Shown piece after piece: positions 43,824-51,819 of a stretch of DNA of 64,000 bases. How positions within the stretch are numbered: position 1 is the first letter of the stretch; every line of letters begins with the position of its first letter. This DNA is from Treponema primitia ZAS-1 (GTDB taxonomy: Bacteria; Spirochaetota; Spirochaetia; Treponematales; Breznakiellaceae): the NCBI RefSeq assembly GCF_000297095.1, contig NZ_AEEA01000048.1, forward strand, positions 22,772 to 86,771, read 5' to 3'. Made by a program: the position numbers and the translations under genes. Under the pieces are notes generated by a model. That model made no database searches. It worked only from the letters and a program-made list of their open reading frames with translations, and was not told the DNA's origin.

Positions 43824-44622
43824 AAACGTGTACCTCATTGAAAGAAGAACGGGCTAGACGGAACCCGATGGAAAGATAGTACCGCCCATAGGGGCGGCCT
43901 GCAAACCGACTGCCGGAACGGACTCCGTAGAGCCACCAATTCCAGCTTCCTCCCCGAAGTACACGCTGGGTTCCTGATGCCGGTCCGTCGGGTGTATCGG
44001 TATCAGTGGTATATGGCCCCAACCAATCCCAGCACCACTCAAACACATTCCCGTGCATATCGTATAAACCCCAGCCATTGGGATTAAAGCTGCCCACCGG
44101 AAGTACTCCGCTTTTATGTTTTCTGTTAAAATTTGCCTGATCCGTAGTAATGGTGTCTCCGGTACTAAAAGAAGTAGTGGTTCCGGCCCGGCAGGCGTAT
44201 TCCCATTCAGCCTCTGTGGGGAGCCGATACCCATCGGCGCTTTTATCCCAGCTTACGGTCCAGCGGTGCAGGTCGTGACAGTCCAGGTTGTTCCGGTCAA
44301 TCTCTTCCTTATTGATATGATAGGCCGGGTGCAGCCCATCCCGGCGACTCCGTAGATTGCAGTATTCTACTGCCTCATACCAGGTTACCTGTTCCACCGG
44401 GTTTTCCGCGCCCTTGAACCTGCTCGGGTTGTATCCGATCAGCTCCTCATATTCTCTATGGGTAACAGGACAAGCGCCCAGAAAAAAATCCCAAACCTTT
44501 ACTTGATGAAGGGTTTCGTCAGGATCGGCTTCACTTGCATCCCACCCTTTCTTTTCTGTATCGGGGCTTCCCATCATAAAGACGCCGCCCTGTATTTTGA
44601 TAAGCCCGTCCGCTTCACCCAT
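43816..44622 (-). CDS. SUMF1/C-type-lectin-fold protein
   Basis: A 268-residue member of the SUMF1/FGE-sulfatase family. It has the hallmarks IQGGVFMMGSPDTE, YRLPTEAEWEYACRAG, GLYDMHGNVFEWCWDW and a C-terminal RGGSW...GFRLARS segment. Cysteines at the FGE active-site positions are missing. The stretch between RGGSW and GFRLAR is rich in W, Y, G and S and differs from its two relatives here, like variable loops of lectin-fold proteins. I start it at MGEADG because the degraded copy begins there and the promoter -10 is too close to the earlier ATG. First gene of its operator-controlled unit. Confidence 0.82.
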   Translation of the reverse strand: MGEADGLIKIQGGVFMMGSPDTEKKGWDASEADPDETLHQVKVWDFFLGACPVTHREYEELIGYNPSRFKGAENPVEQVTWYEAVEYCNLRSRRDGLHPAYHINKEEIDRNNLDCHDLHRWTVSWDKSADGYRLPTEAEWEYACRAGTTTSFSTGDTITTDQANFNRKHKSGVLPVGSFNPNGWGLYDMHGNVFEWCWDWLGPYTTDTDTPDGPASGTQRVLRGGSWNWWLYGVRSGSRFAGRPYGRYYLSIGFRLARSSFNEVHVYG

Positions 44623-44651
44623 CAGTACTATACCTTCCATTTATATGATAT

Positions 44652-44684
44652 AGTATAGCATGATCACAGTGACATCTAATGTCA
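44652..44684 (-). promoter_or_regulatory. Operator-promoter of SUMF1-DUF4116 B unit
   Basis: Palindrome TGACATCTAATGTCA at 44670-44684 with 6-bp perfect arms, then 12 bp, then extended -10 TGC-TATACT on the minus strand. It overlaps the stop codon of the upstream tyrosine phosphatase gene. Confidence 0.75.
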
Positions 44685-45374
44685 TATTAAAACATTTTTC
44701 AATTTTATTATATCTTCGTGATTTAACCCAAGCTTGTTTATTAAATAATCATGTATAATTAACGAAAAATCTTCGCCCGGTATTATTGCTTCTCCCTTTA
44801 TCCTGGACATCATATTTTTAATATACATGGCGCCCTGCTTAAAATCATTTTCGGAATATTCGGAATTGGTAACAAAGGACAGCATATAACCCTTTACAAT
44901 TTCATTAAAATGAGCGCCCAGCAATATCTCCAACACCATTGAAACAAACCCTGTTCTGTCTATTCCTGCTTCACAATGAAAAAGATAGGGAGGATTTTTT
45001 TCAACCATATACAATATCCCCTTTTTCAATTTTTTACCAAACAGATTATCCATAAATTTCATATTCATATGCAATGCAATAACATTGCCGTCTTCATATA
45101 ATTTTTTGTACCAGGGGCAGTGCACAATCTTTGATTTTACTGAGGCTTCACTATCAACGAGGTTTATAATTGAATTTATTCCCGCTGCCCCTGCGGCAAA
45201 AGCTATTTCTTTAACCTGTATACCATCACAAACCGGATGATTGCTGCGATACAATTTTCCATGGCCTATACGGCCTGAACATATTTCCCTGAAATTTGAT
45301 GTTTTAATTTTTATACTAATCCAGAGCCCAGCCTGCCTCAAGAAGCGCGTCAACCGTTTCGTAAGATTCCTCAC
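44682..45374 (-). CDS. Dual-specificity/tyrosine phosphatase
   Basis: A 230-residue phosphatase of the cysteine-based PTP superfamily. The P-loop FHCEAGIDRTGF carries the nucleophile Cys134 and Arg140. The N-terminal part has GHGKLYRSNHP and INLVDSE, as in the bacterial PTP-like group (SH/IphP-like). It could remove phosphate from Tyr, Ser/Thr or a phosphoinositide. The start used is a GTG that overlaps the 95-residue gene by 59 bp; TTG codons further in are possible. With kinase and PP2C it adds a third phosphorylation-control enzyme to the island. Confidence 0.8.
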   Translation of the reverse strand: MRNLTKRLTRFLRQAGLWISIKIKTSNFREICSGRIGHGKLYRSNHPVCDGIQVKEIAFAAGAAGINSIINLVDSEASVKSKIVHCPWYKKLYEDGNVIALHMNMKFMDNLFGKKLKKGILYMVEKNPPYLFHCEAGIDRTGFVSMVLEILLGAHFNEIVKGYMLSFVTNSEYSENDFKQGAMYIKNMMSRIKGEAIIPGEDFSLIIHDYLINKLGLNHEDIIKLKNVLI

Positions 45375-45603
45375 CGCCGCCGTCCAGCTGTATTATCCAT
45401 TTATCCACCGCAGCATTTTCTACTGTCATCATACCAAAACGTGTGCCATCGGCGTTCTTGAACCGCGCGGCGTCCACAACCATGCTCCCCAATGCCCACT
45501 GCTTTTTACCCGTATCCGGGTCCGTGCAGGTGAGCATTTCTTCCAATTCCAGTCGTGTCCGTTTTGTAAGTTCTGTGCTCCAGGGCATTTTTTCGGGCAT
45601 CAT
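45316..45603 (-). CDS. Small hypothetical protein
   Basis: A 95-residue acidic protein with no family I recognise. It begins with an ATG that overlaps the stop of the large mosaic gene (ATGA), so the two are probably translationally coupled. Most of it looks like a beta-rich fold (SMVVDAARFKNADGTRFGMM, then VDKWIIQLDGGG). It precedes the phosphatase gene, which overlaps its end by 59 bp. It might be a partner or inhibitor of one of these. Confidence 0.65.
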   Translation of the reverse strand: MMPEKMPWSTELTKRTRLELEEMLTCTDPDTGKKQWALGSMVVDAARFKNADGTRFGMMTVENAAVDKWIIQLDGGGEESYETVDALLEAGWALD

Positions 45604-48600
45604 CGTTTCTTTCCAAATACCTTGCCCAGGGGCGAGGCCAGAATTTGCCGGTTATGCTTTTTCCATACAAGAGAACCCATACCGAAACCAAAGAATGCCA
45701 TAATGACGGAGCCAAAAAAACCGCCTGCAAAAATGCCAATGATGCCTGGAACCGCTGTACACAGGATGATGAAACGGCGGGCGGATGCAGGCGCCGGGGC
45801 GGCGGAAATTTTTGCCCCGCAGGATGAGCAGAATTGCGCTCCCGGGTTAAGCTTTGCGCCGCAGGACAGACAGTTTTCCGGCGCCGTGGAAACCTTTGTT
45901 CCGCAGGATGAACAGAATTTAATGCCATCTGCTATGTACGCGCCGCATTGGGTACAGGTTGTTCCAGCAGCCGTTACGGCTGGTACGATGGAAGGCGCAG
46001 TTTGCGGGACAGGGACGGACGTTGGCGTTACGGGCGGTGCAACCGGTGTTACAGGCGGCACAACCGGTGTTACGGGCAACGCAACCGGCGTTACAGGCAA
46101 CGCAACCGACGTTACAGGGGACGGAACCGGTGCGGGGGGAATCTCCGAGGAATCTTCTTGCTCCAAATGTATTTCCCAATTATCGTAATTTCCATCGTAT
46201 TTCCATGTACCGGAGGGGGCATCGTAAAAATAGATTCCCCCTTTTCTGCCATTGCCCATATAGGCCGCAACAAAGGATTCACCGAATATGCCAAATGTAT
46301 TTGGTGCAAATGGAGGATCATTTTCCTCATTAACGTTGCTTCCTATGCTTATGAGGGTTAAGGGATTCTTGTCAAAGGCGCCATTGCCGATATTCTTGAC
46401 ACCCTTAAGGTCAATATGTTGAATTTTGTTGTTATAAAATGCGCCTGTGGCAATTCCTTCAAGCGCAGCCGCATCATCAAGATCGACTTCTTCTATTTCA
46501 TTATCCGAAAATACATTCTCTAAAATATACCGTAACTTTCCCGGAATATGTACGCTGCTTAATTTATTTGCGCAAAACGCGCCATCGCCGATTTCGGTAA
46601 GGCTGTCGGGAAGAAAAATTTCTTCTAGTTGATTATCCAAAAAAACTTCCGCACCAATTTCCGTTAAGCTCTCCGGCAGCTGAACGCTTTCTATTTGGTT
46701 ATATGAAAATTCCGCATTTATAACAGTAACACCCGAAGGAAATATAAGTTGGACAATTTCATTTTCACTAAAAGTACCACCAACCAAAGTTATTCCATCG
46801 GGGAAATAGATTCCCTGGATTCCCTCCGCCTGATGCTCACAATCATCTTCATCATACCCAATAAATTTATCAGAATCAAGCGCAGGGTGCTTATCAAGCT
46901 CGGAAAGAGCAGCCAGAGCATTCTCATTTGCAGGGTCAAGCTTTAAAGCCTGCAAATAGCTTTCCCGCGCTTTGGCATAGTCCTCCAGATCACAATACAC
47001 TAAGCCCAAATTATAATAACCCATTGCAGTAGGCGAAAGCCGCTGGGCTTCATGGTAATCCTTTAGGGCATTATCGTATTCTCCAAGTCTCCGGTATGCA
47101 ATGCCCCGGTTATTAAAAAAACGCCAGTCATTGGAAGCTCCGGAGACTTCGCGTATTGCCATTGTATAGGCGGCAATTGCACCGGATAAATCATTTTCTT
47201 CAAGAGCTTTATTGCCCTTTTTCTTAAGCTCCTCCGAGGTAAGAACCGGGGGTGTTTCGGACGACAGAGCCGTTTTTGGGGGATTGTTGTCTAAAAAAAG
47301 GGCGCATATTTCCTCTCTCATCGTGATTGGAATAGGTTCAATAATATCAGTACGGATGTGGCGATAGTTCAACATATCACTGAAGGCATTAAGGGCGGTA
47401 AGACAAAGCTCAACTGTACGCTCTTCTTCAGGGACAGAACAAAGACTTCGGCCATTATGCTGTACGGCATACAGCCACAATTCCGGCGTTTTGAATTCCT
47501 CCGGAATGTTAGATACCGGAAGGAAGTAATCCGCAGCGGAAAAAACCATTTCCCGGGTTTCGAATTCTTTCGGTACCAGATTATAATTGCCTGGAGAGTT
47601 CTTAACGGCAGCAAGGCAAAGTTCGTAAGTTTTGTATTCCTTCGGCAACATTCTAAAAAAAACCGAAAGGCTCCTCCGAATAGCCTCCGCCTGAACAGCG
47701 TTCGCCTGAATTGCGCTCACCTGAATAGTGGCGGGCTTGCCCAACCATGCTGATTCCAGTATTTCATCCATCAACTGGTAAAGTGCTGGTATGTGTTCTT
47801 CCGGCACATATTCAAGTTCATGATAGGCATCACGAAGGACGGCTGCACGACAAAGATCCGGCGTACGGCAGTCTTCGGGAATATTCTTCAATGATATCCC
47901 TAATCCGTGGGTTGCAAGCGCAGCATCAAATACTTCTTTCCATACCGCCGGGACCACGGAACCAAATACTGCATTTGGAATATATTTCGGAGGGAAATAG
48001 TTCCACGGTCCGGATGCAAAAGAACTTGGCGCCTGTGCCGCAGCAAGACACATCGCCGGGTCTCTCAAATCTTCGGGAACAAATGCAAGCGCATGGCCGT
48101 CATTTTGTACGGCCGCAAGGCAAAGATCCCGGGTCCGCATCTCCATAGGCGCCAGAAAGAGGGCGTGGCCGTTTTTTTGTACCGCCGCAAGAAACAGGTC
48201 TTTGGTTTTTAGTTCTTCCGGCATATATTTGAGTACAAAAAGCCATCGCTCGTACAAGACGTTAGAGCCAAAATCCTCAAGCTGCGCTACCTTTCTTCCA
48301 ACACCAGATACCCACTTGTACTGCGCTTCTATAGCTGCGGTCCCCCGGGGGCTTTCTGTTATTGCATCCAGAATGAAGTCCTTTGTAATAAACTTCTGCG
48401 GCACATAGTTGATTGCATATGCAATTTCCCGTACTGCGGCAAGATACATTTCCCGGGTCCGCAAATGTTCCGGCAAACAGTCAAATACCTTGTCCAGAAA
48501 ATTGGCAGTCCTTTTCATTCTCTGCAGAGACTCTAAACACATTTCCCCTGTCAGCACGGAATGGGGAATATAGCATAGTTCCTGGGGAGAGTCTTCTGAC

Positions 48601-49064
48601 CCCCGTATCGCCGCAAGACACAGTTCCGCTGTCCGCAGGCGCTCGGGTACCAATTCCAGACGGCTGCCATTCCGAACCGCTTCAAGGCATACAGGGTAAG
48701 TCCGCAGGGGGAGCGGCACAAATTCAAGGGTATATTGCCTCCGCGCGGCGACAAGGCAGATTTCTTCTGTTTTTTGTTCCTCGGGCATAAACTTGATTAT
48801 ATTATCGTGTGGGGAAAAGAGTATCGCAGCTTTCCAAAATGCATCAGTCTGGGGAAACGCGCTCTTTGCTTTTGTTTTTGCTGCCTTCTCCGCCTCGGCA
48901 TAGAGCGTTTCGAGTGTACACTGTTTTTTTCTGGCCTTTACGACAGGATTGTTGACAGAACCGGTTTCGGTGTAGTAGCAAGTAATATCAGTTTCAATAT
49001 GCCACCATGATCCATCAGCAAATTCAAAATAATTTTTGTACTTTTGAGGAATATTGTCGCTCAC
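45600..49064 (-). CDS. DUF4116-TPR-LRR-zinc-ribbon mosaic membrane protein
   Basis: A 1154-residue mosaic. Order: an N-terminal domain shared with the DUF4116 proteins (NYFEFADGSWWHIETD), about 500 residues of irregular DUF4116 repeats, a TPR block (KKKGNKALEENDLSGAIAAY and later units), a BspA-type LRR block (VQLPESLTEIGAEVFLDNQ), a proline/valine tandem repeat, and two zinc ribbons (CTQCGAYIADGIKFCSSCG and CLSCGAKLNPGAQFCSSCG). A C-terminal pair of membrane helices (FIILCTAVPGIIGIFAGG) with a basic tail follows. It is probably anchored in the inner membrane with the repeats in the cytoplasm. It lies 28 bp after the GIY-YIG-like gene and overlaps the 95-residue gene. Confidence 0.85.
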   Translation of the reverse strand: MSDNIPQKYKNYFEFADGSWWHIETDITCYYTETGSVNNPVVKARKKQCTLETLYAEAEKAAKTKAKSAFPQTDAFWKAAILFSPHDNIIKFMPEEQKTEEICLVAARRQYTLEFVPLPLRTYPVCLEAVRNGSRLELVPERLRTAELCLAAIRGSEDSPQELCYIPHSVLTGEMCLESLQRMKRTANFLDKVFDCLPEHLRTREMYLAAVREIAYAINYVPQKFITKDFILDAITESPRGTAAIEAQYKWVSGVGRKVAQLEDFGSNVLYERWLFVLKYMPEELKTKDLFLAAVQKNGHALFLAPMEMRTRDLCLAAVQNDGHALAFVPEDLRDPAMCLAAAQAPSSFASGPWNYFPPKYIPNAVFGSVVPAVWKEVFDAALATHGLGISLKNIPEDCRTPDLCRAAVLRDAYHELEYVPEEHIPALYQLMDEILESAWLGKPATIQVSAIQANAVQAEAIRRSLSVFFRMLPKEYKTYELCLAAVKNSPGNYNLVPKEFETREMVFSAADYFLPVSNIPEEFKTPELWLYAVQHNGRSLCSVPEEERTVELCLTALNAFSDMLNYRHIRTDIIEPIPITMREEICALFLDNNPPKTALSSETPPVLTSEELKKKGNKALEENDLSGAIAAYTMAIREVSGASNDWRFFNNRGIAYRRLGEYDNALKDYHEAQRLSPTAMGYYNLGLVYCDLEDYAKARESYLQALKLDPANENALAALSELDKHPALDSDKFIGYDEDDCEHQAEGIQGIYFPDGITLVGGTFSENEIVQLIFPSGVTVINAEFSYNQIESVQLPESLTEIGAEVFLDNQLEEIFLPDSLTEIGDGAFCANKLSSVHIPGKLRYILENVFSDNEIEEVDLDDAAALEGIATGAFYNNKIQHIDLKGVKNIGNGAFDKNPLTLISIGSNVNEENDPPFAPNTFGIFGESFVAAYMGNGRKGGIYFYDAPSGTWKYDGNYDNWEIHLEQEDSSEIPPAPVPSPVTSVALPVTPVALPVTPVVPPVTPVAPPVTPTSVPVPQTAPSIVPAVTAAGTTCTQCGAYIADGIKFCSSCGTKVSTAPENCLSCGAKLNPGAQFCSSCGAKISAAPAPASARRFIILCTAVPGIIGIFAGGFFGSVIMAFFGFGMGSLVWKKHNRQILASPLGKVFGKKR
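46020..46124. repeat. 21-bp tandem repeat in mosaic gene
   Basis: Five units of about AACCGGTGTTACAGGCGGCAC, each 21 bp, encoding a seven-residue VTPVALP-type repeat in the linker before the zinc ribbons. Unit copies differ at a few bases. It is likely to vary in length between strains. Confidence 0.8.
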
Positions 49065-49092
49065 TGTTCACCCCCTTTTATCGCCGTCCTTA

Positions 49093-49797
49093 TCAGGCTT
49101 TTTTATATTCAGCGATACTGTAATCAACCCAGTGTTTTAATTTGTCCAGAAAATCATCGGTATATTTATAATCGACATCATCTACATTCCATAACTGGCT
49201 GTTTTTTATTTCGTCCTTAATGCTTTTCTTAAGCAAATAGTCACCATCAATAGAGTCGAATTTTGGCAACAGGGCTGACAAAAAACCGATGGCGTTACTT
49301 TCAATATATTTTCTGGCATCGCGGTCCGGAATATCCAATACAACAACGCCGAGATTTCTGATATATTTGGATACTTTTTGCTCAAGGGGCAATTCTTTTT
49401 CAGCTAATTTTTTTGGCCTCTTGTTTCCCTTATCCCATTCAGGGTATTCATTCATAAGATTTTCTGAATTGATAAAGGCATTGCCAACGTGCTTTCTGAA
49501 TGAAGATTCACGATGATTACCACCATTATTCTTTTTCGCCCCATAATGCGCTTTAAGCCTGCCCCTTAATTTTGCTTTTTTTGGTTTTTCATCTATGTCA
49601 ACTGTTCCCACCCGCACTATCCGCGGAAAATCACCAAGACCTGCTTCCGTGTCGTCAAAGAAAAAATACACGCCTTTCTGCGGCCATTGACTTGTTTTTA
49701 AGTTTTCAATAGCTTCCCCAAAATTCCACCTTTGTACGGTACCTTTTTCAAGGCGTTTCAGCTCCTGATAGAATTTTTCAAGTTTTTCTTTTCCCAT
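49093..49797 (-). CDS. GIY-YIG-like nuclease-fold protein
   Basis: A 234-residue soluble protein. Residues 30-110 look like a GIY-YIG-type domain: GVYFFFDD for the GIY strand, VRVGTVD for the YIG strand, LRGRLKAHYG for the conserved arginine helix, then GGNHRESSFRKHVGNAF. I recall this GNHR...FR.HVG variant from uncharacterised bacterial proteins. The rest is helical and charged. Cutting of DNA is possible but unproven. I start at MGKEKLEKF, which has AAAGGAG before it; the longer frame extends into the promoter. First gene of an operator-controlled unit with the mosaic gene. Confidence 0.72.
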   Translation of the reverse strand: MGKEKLEKFYQELKRLEKGTVQRWNFGEAIENLKTSQWPQKGVYFFFDDTEAGLGDFPRIVRVGTVDIDEKPKKAKLRGRLKAHYGAKKNNGGNHRESSFRKHVGNAFINSENLMNEYPEWDKGNKRPKKLAEKELPLEQKVSKYIRNLGVVVLDIPDRDARKYIESNAIGFLSALLPKFDSIDGDYLLKKSIKDEIKNSQLWNVDDVDYKYTDDFLDKLKHWVDYSIAEYKKA

Positions 49798-49857
49798 AAC
49801 TAGTCTCCTTTTGCGTTTATTGTCCGAAGTTCTTCGGCTGCTCCGATAGTAGCATAT

Positions 49858-49890
49858 GGTATACCATATTTCTAGTGACACCTAATGTCA
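49858..49890 (-). promoter_or_regulatory. Operator-promoter of GIY-YIG/mosaic unit
   Basis: Palindrome TGACACCTAATGTCA at 49876-49890 (one arm mismatch), 12 bp, then extended -10 TGG-TATACC on the minus strand. The layout matches the other island operators. Confidence 0.7.
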
Positions 49891-49934
49891 TGGTAGGGTG
49901 GACTTTATTGGAATGATGAGAATAGTGCCCTTTT

Positions 49935-50102
49935 TTATTTCCGTACCTCCGGTGTTTGTTTAATTGCCATTTTCCGGATTGCTGAGGTCTCATTTGCTGC
50001 AAAAACCAGGGCTTGCAAAATGCCGATGATATACTCCTGTTTTTCCTCGCTTAGGGCGGAAAATGCATTGCATACCTTGTCAAGCTTTTCTTCTTTTGTC
50101 AT
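49935..50102 (-). CDS. 55-residue protein paired with XRE regulator
   Basis: A short gene starting at an ATG with GAGGTGA six bases upstream. The product is helical (EEKLDKVCNAFSALSEEKQE), has a single cysteine and a central hydrophobic helix (YIIGILQALVFAA), and ends basic. It is divergent from the XRE regulator, with a shared operator between. No family is recognised. Its middle recalls the tail of the XRE protein in type (helix after a short loop), so it may act as a partner of that regulator; this is a guess. Confidence 0.6.
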   Translation of the reverse strand: MTKEEKLDKVCNAFSALSEEKQEYIIGILQALVFAANETSAIRKMAIKQTPEVRK

Positions 50103-50122
50103 GGCAGTTCACCTCATTGTAA

Positions 50123-50164
50123 AATACTCACAATGTAGATATAATATACCAACATGTGAGTATT
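50123..50164. promoter_or_regulatory. Divergent promoter with inverted-repeat operator
   Basis: Perfect 10-bp arms AATACTCACA (50123-50132) and TGTGAGTATT (50155-50164) flank 22 bp that contain TATAAT (50140-50145) on the plus strand and TATATT on the minus. It lies between the 55-residue gene and the XRE gene, as in phage-repressor switches. Confidence 0.75.
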
Positions 50165-50228
50165 CGTCAATCCTCATTCCGTAAAAAAATACCTTGTTTA
50201 GTGAGTTTTCTTGTGGTACATTTGACCT

Positions 50229-50558
50229 ATGACCGTCAATGAACGCCTCAAACAGGCCCGAAAAGCCCTCAATATGTCCCAGGCGGAGTTTGCCAAAGCC
50301 ATTTTTATCAGCAATGGTTATATTGCGGAATTGGAATCCAATCACCGGAAGGTCAATGACCGGATTATCCACCTTATCTCGCTGACCTTTGGGATTAGTG
50401 AAGCATGGCTGAAAAACGGCGAGGGGGAGATGCTGTACAAGACACCGGACGAAAAACTCCAGCGCATGATTAGCCTGTTCAACGACTTGCCTCCAAAGTT
50501 TCAGGATTATGTGATGGTTCAAATAGAAACCCTGCTCAACACAACCAAGACCGGGTAA
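50229..50558 (+). CDS. XRE-family helix-turn-helix regulator
   Basis: A 109-residue repressor-type protein. The N-terminal 65 residues are a Cro/C1-like HTH (RLKQARKALNMSQAEFAKA, then GYIAELESNHRKVN) with the recognition helix at about 30-45. The C-terminal part is helical and may dimerise (FNDLPPKFQDYVMVQIETLL). The family appears in prophages and toxin-antitoxin loci. It faces the perfect inverted-repeat operator 65 bp upstream and most likely controls both divergent promoters. The ATG has only a weak ribosome binding site. Confidence 0.85.
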   Translation: MTVNERLKQARKALNMSQAEFAKAIFISNGYIAELESNHRKVNDRIIHLISLTFGISEAWLKNGEGEMLYKTPDEKLQRMISLFNDLPPKFQDYVMVQIETLLNTTKTG

Positions 50559-50613
50559 TTCTGCGGGGCGTTTTTTCCAAGTCCAACAGTTTTCATCAGT
50601 AGCATATCCTTCA

Positions 50614-51675
50614 TTATCTGCAACAGTTCTCTTTATATGCAGCTTCAAGCAATTTAATTTCACTTAAACAACGGTTTCTATCCGCCTCACTTCCTTTTTT
50701 ATAAATAAAATCAAATGCTTCATACAAATCAATAAAATTTTTAGATGTAATACCAATCCCATTAGTAAATAGAAAATAATACATACTGATAAGCTCAAAC
50801 AATTCATTAACCGAACAATCGACACGCGGCCTTATTAAACCTTCCTCTTCAATTAATTGTAATCCAACCTTATTCAGCATTTGAAATAATGTATAAATGC
50901 CAAGTTGATTTCTACATATACTATTGGTATTAGTAAAATGTTTCACTTCATTCACCAGATGAAGTATTGTTACTATTTTCATATAACTTCTAATTTGATC
51001 ATCTGAATCATAATTTTCTTTAAAAATACCAAAATTAAAAAAATACTGCTTATTTATCAATAGTTCTTTTAACATATTTTGTTCATTTATTCCAAAAACA
51101 GTATAAATTAATTTAGAAATATCATTAATATAGTTTATTCCCCACCAAAAAGGAGTATCATCAGCCAACCAAATTCTATAGAGATTATCCGCATATTGAA
51201 TAATGATTTTTTTACCAAAAATGGTATCCGTTTCTAAAAAGAAGATGAAGAAAAAATTTTCACCTTTTATAATGCTGGTATCCCAGTGCTCGCTGGTTTT
51301 TTTATCCCCAATACACCACCTGGCGCCGCTGCCACCACAACCAAAAGAATTAAAATAAACCATGCATTCCCAATCAAGGGGGATCGTAATAATAAAATCT
51401 TCCATTTGGGCAATAATATTACAATTGCAATTCAGGAACAGGGTAAGCGGATTTTTCTTTGCTTTTCTTTTACTGTTTTTTGCAGACCTTTCTGCCAGTT
51501 CAAATACCTTTAGAAAATCAGTGTAATGCAAATCTCTATTGTTCCAGTCTATTTTGCTCTCATAAACCGGATACTTATTAAAGAATTTTTTAACCTCAAA
51601 TTTTTCCGCCTCCGTCAATAGCAAAAGATTATCAATAAGCCGGGCTTTTTTTGTATATTGCTTTTCCTTTCCCAT
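50614..51675 (-). CDS. A/T-rich orphan protein
   Basis: A 353-residue protein without a family I recognise, from a region visibly richer in A/T than its surroundings. The middle contains RWCIGDKKTSEHWDTSII followed by a run of aromatic residues (ENFFFIFFLE), which resembles a short domain I recall from some phage-related proteins. The rest is helical (FDFIYKKGSEADRN near the end). No signal peptide. The N-terminus is basic. Convergent with the XRE gene. It was probably acquired horizontally. Confidence 0.65.
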   Translation of the reverse strand: MGKEKQYTKKARLIDNLLLLTEAEKFEVKKFFNKYPVYESKIDWNNRDLHYTDFLKVFELAERSAKNSKRKAKKNPLTLFLNCNCNIIAQMEDFIITIPLDWECMVYFNSFGCGGSGARWCIGDKKTSEHWDTSIIKGENFFFIFFLETDTIFGKKIIIQYADNLYRIWLADDTPFWWGINYINDISKLIYTVFGINEQNMLKELLINKQYFFNFGIFKENYDSDDQIRSYMKIVTILHLVNEVKHFTNTNSICRNQLGIYTLFQMLNKVGLQLIEEEGLIRPRVDCSVNELFELISMYYFLFTNGIGITSKNFIDLYEAFDFIYKKGSEADRNRCLSEIKLLEAAYKENCCR

Positions 51676-51819
51676 TAATAAAACACTCCAACCTTTTTAT
51701 ATGCTTTACCTGTCAGTTCAAAGATTTTCTTCGGTAGATTGTATATACTAACGACATGGGTAAAAGTAATAAATTTTAAGCCGAAAAAATGGCTTTTTGG
51801 GGCTTTTTGAGGGGTTATA

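Noticed and set aside
42795..44622. Annotation of the SUMF1 genes as active formylglycine-generating enzymes
   Set aside because: The paired active-site cysteines are absent from the C-terminal segment and no sulfatase gene is nearby.
34285..49064. CRISPR-like or satellite array suggested by the regular repeats
   Set aside because: The period is 72 bp of coding sequence with codon-level variation and an intact frame; there are no identical repeats with unique spacers.
50109..50663. A 184-codon minus-strand frame across the XRE gene
   Set aside because: It covers the XRE gene and its operator in antisense, with no ribosome binding site; the XRE frame is the recognisable one.
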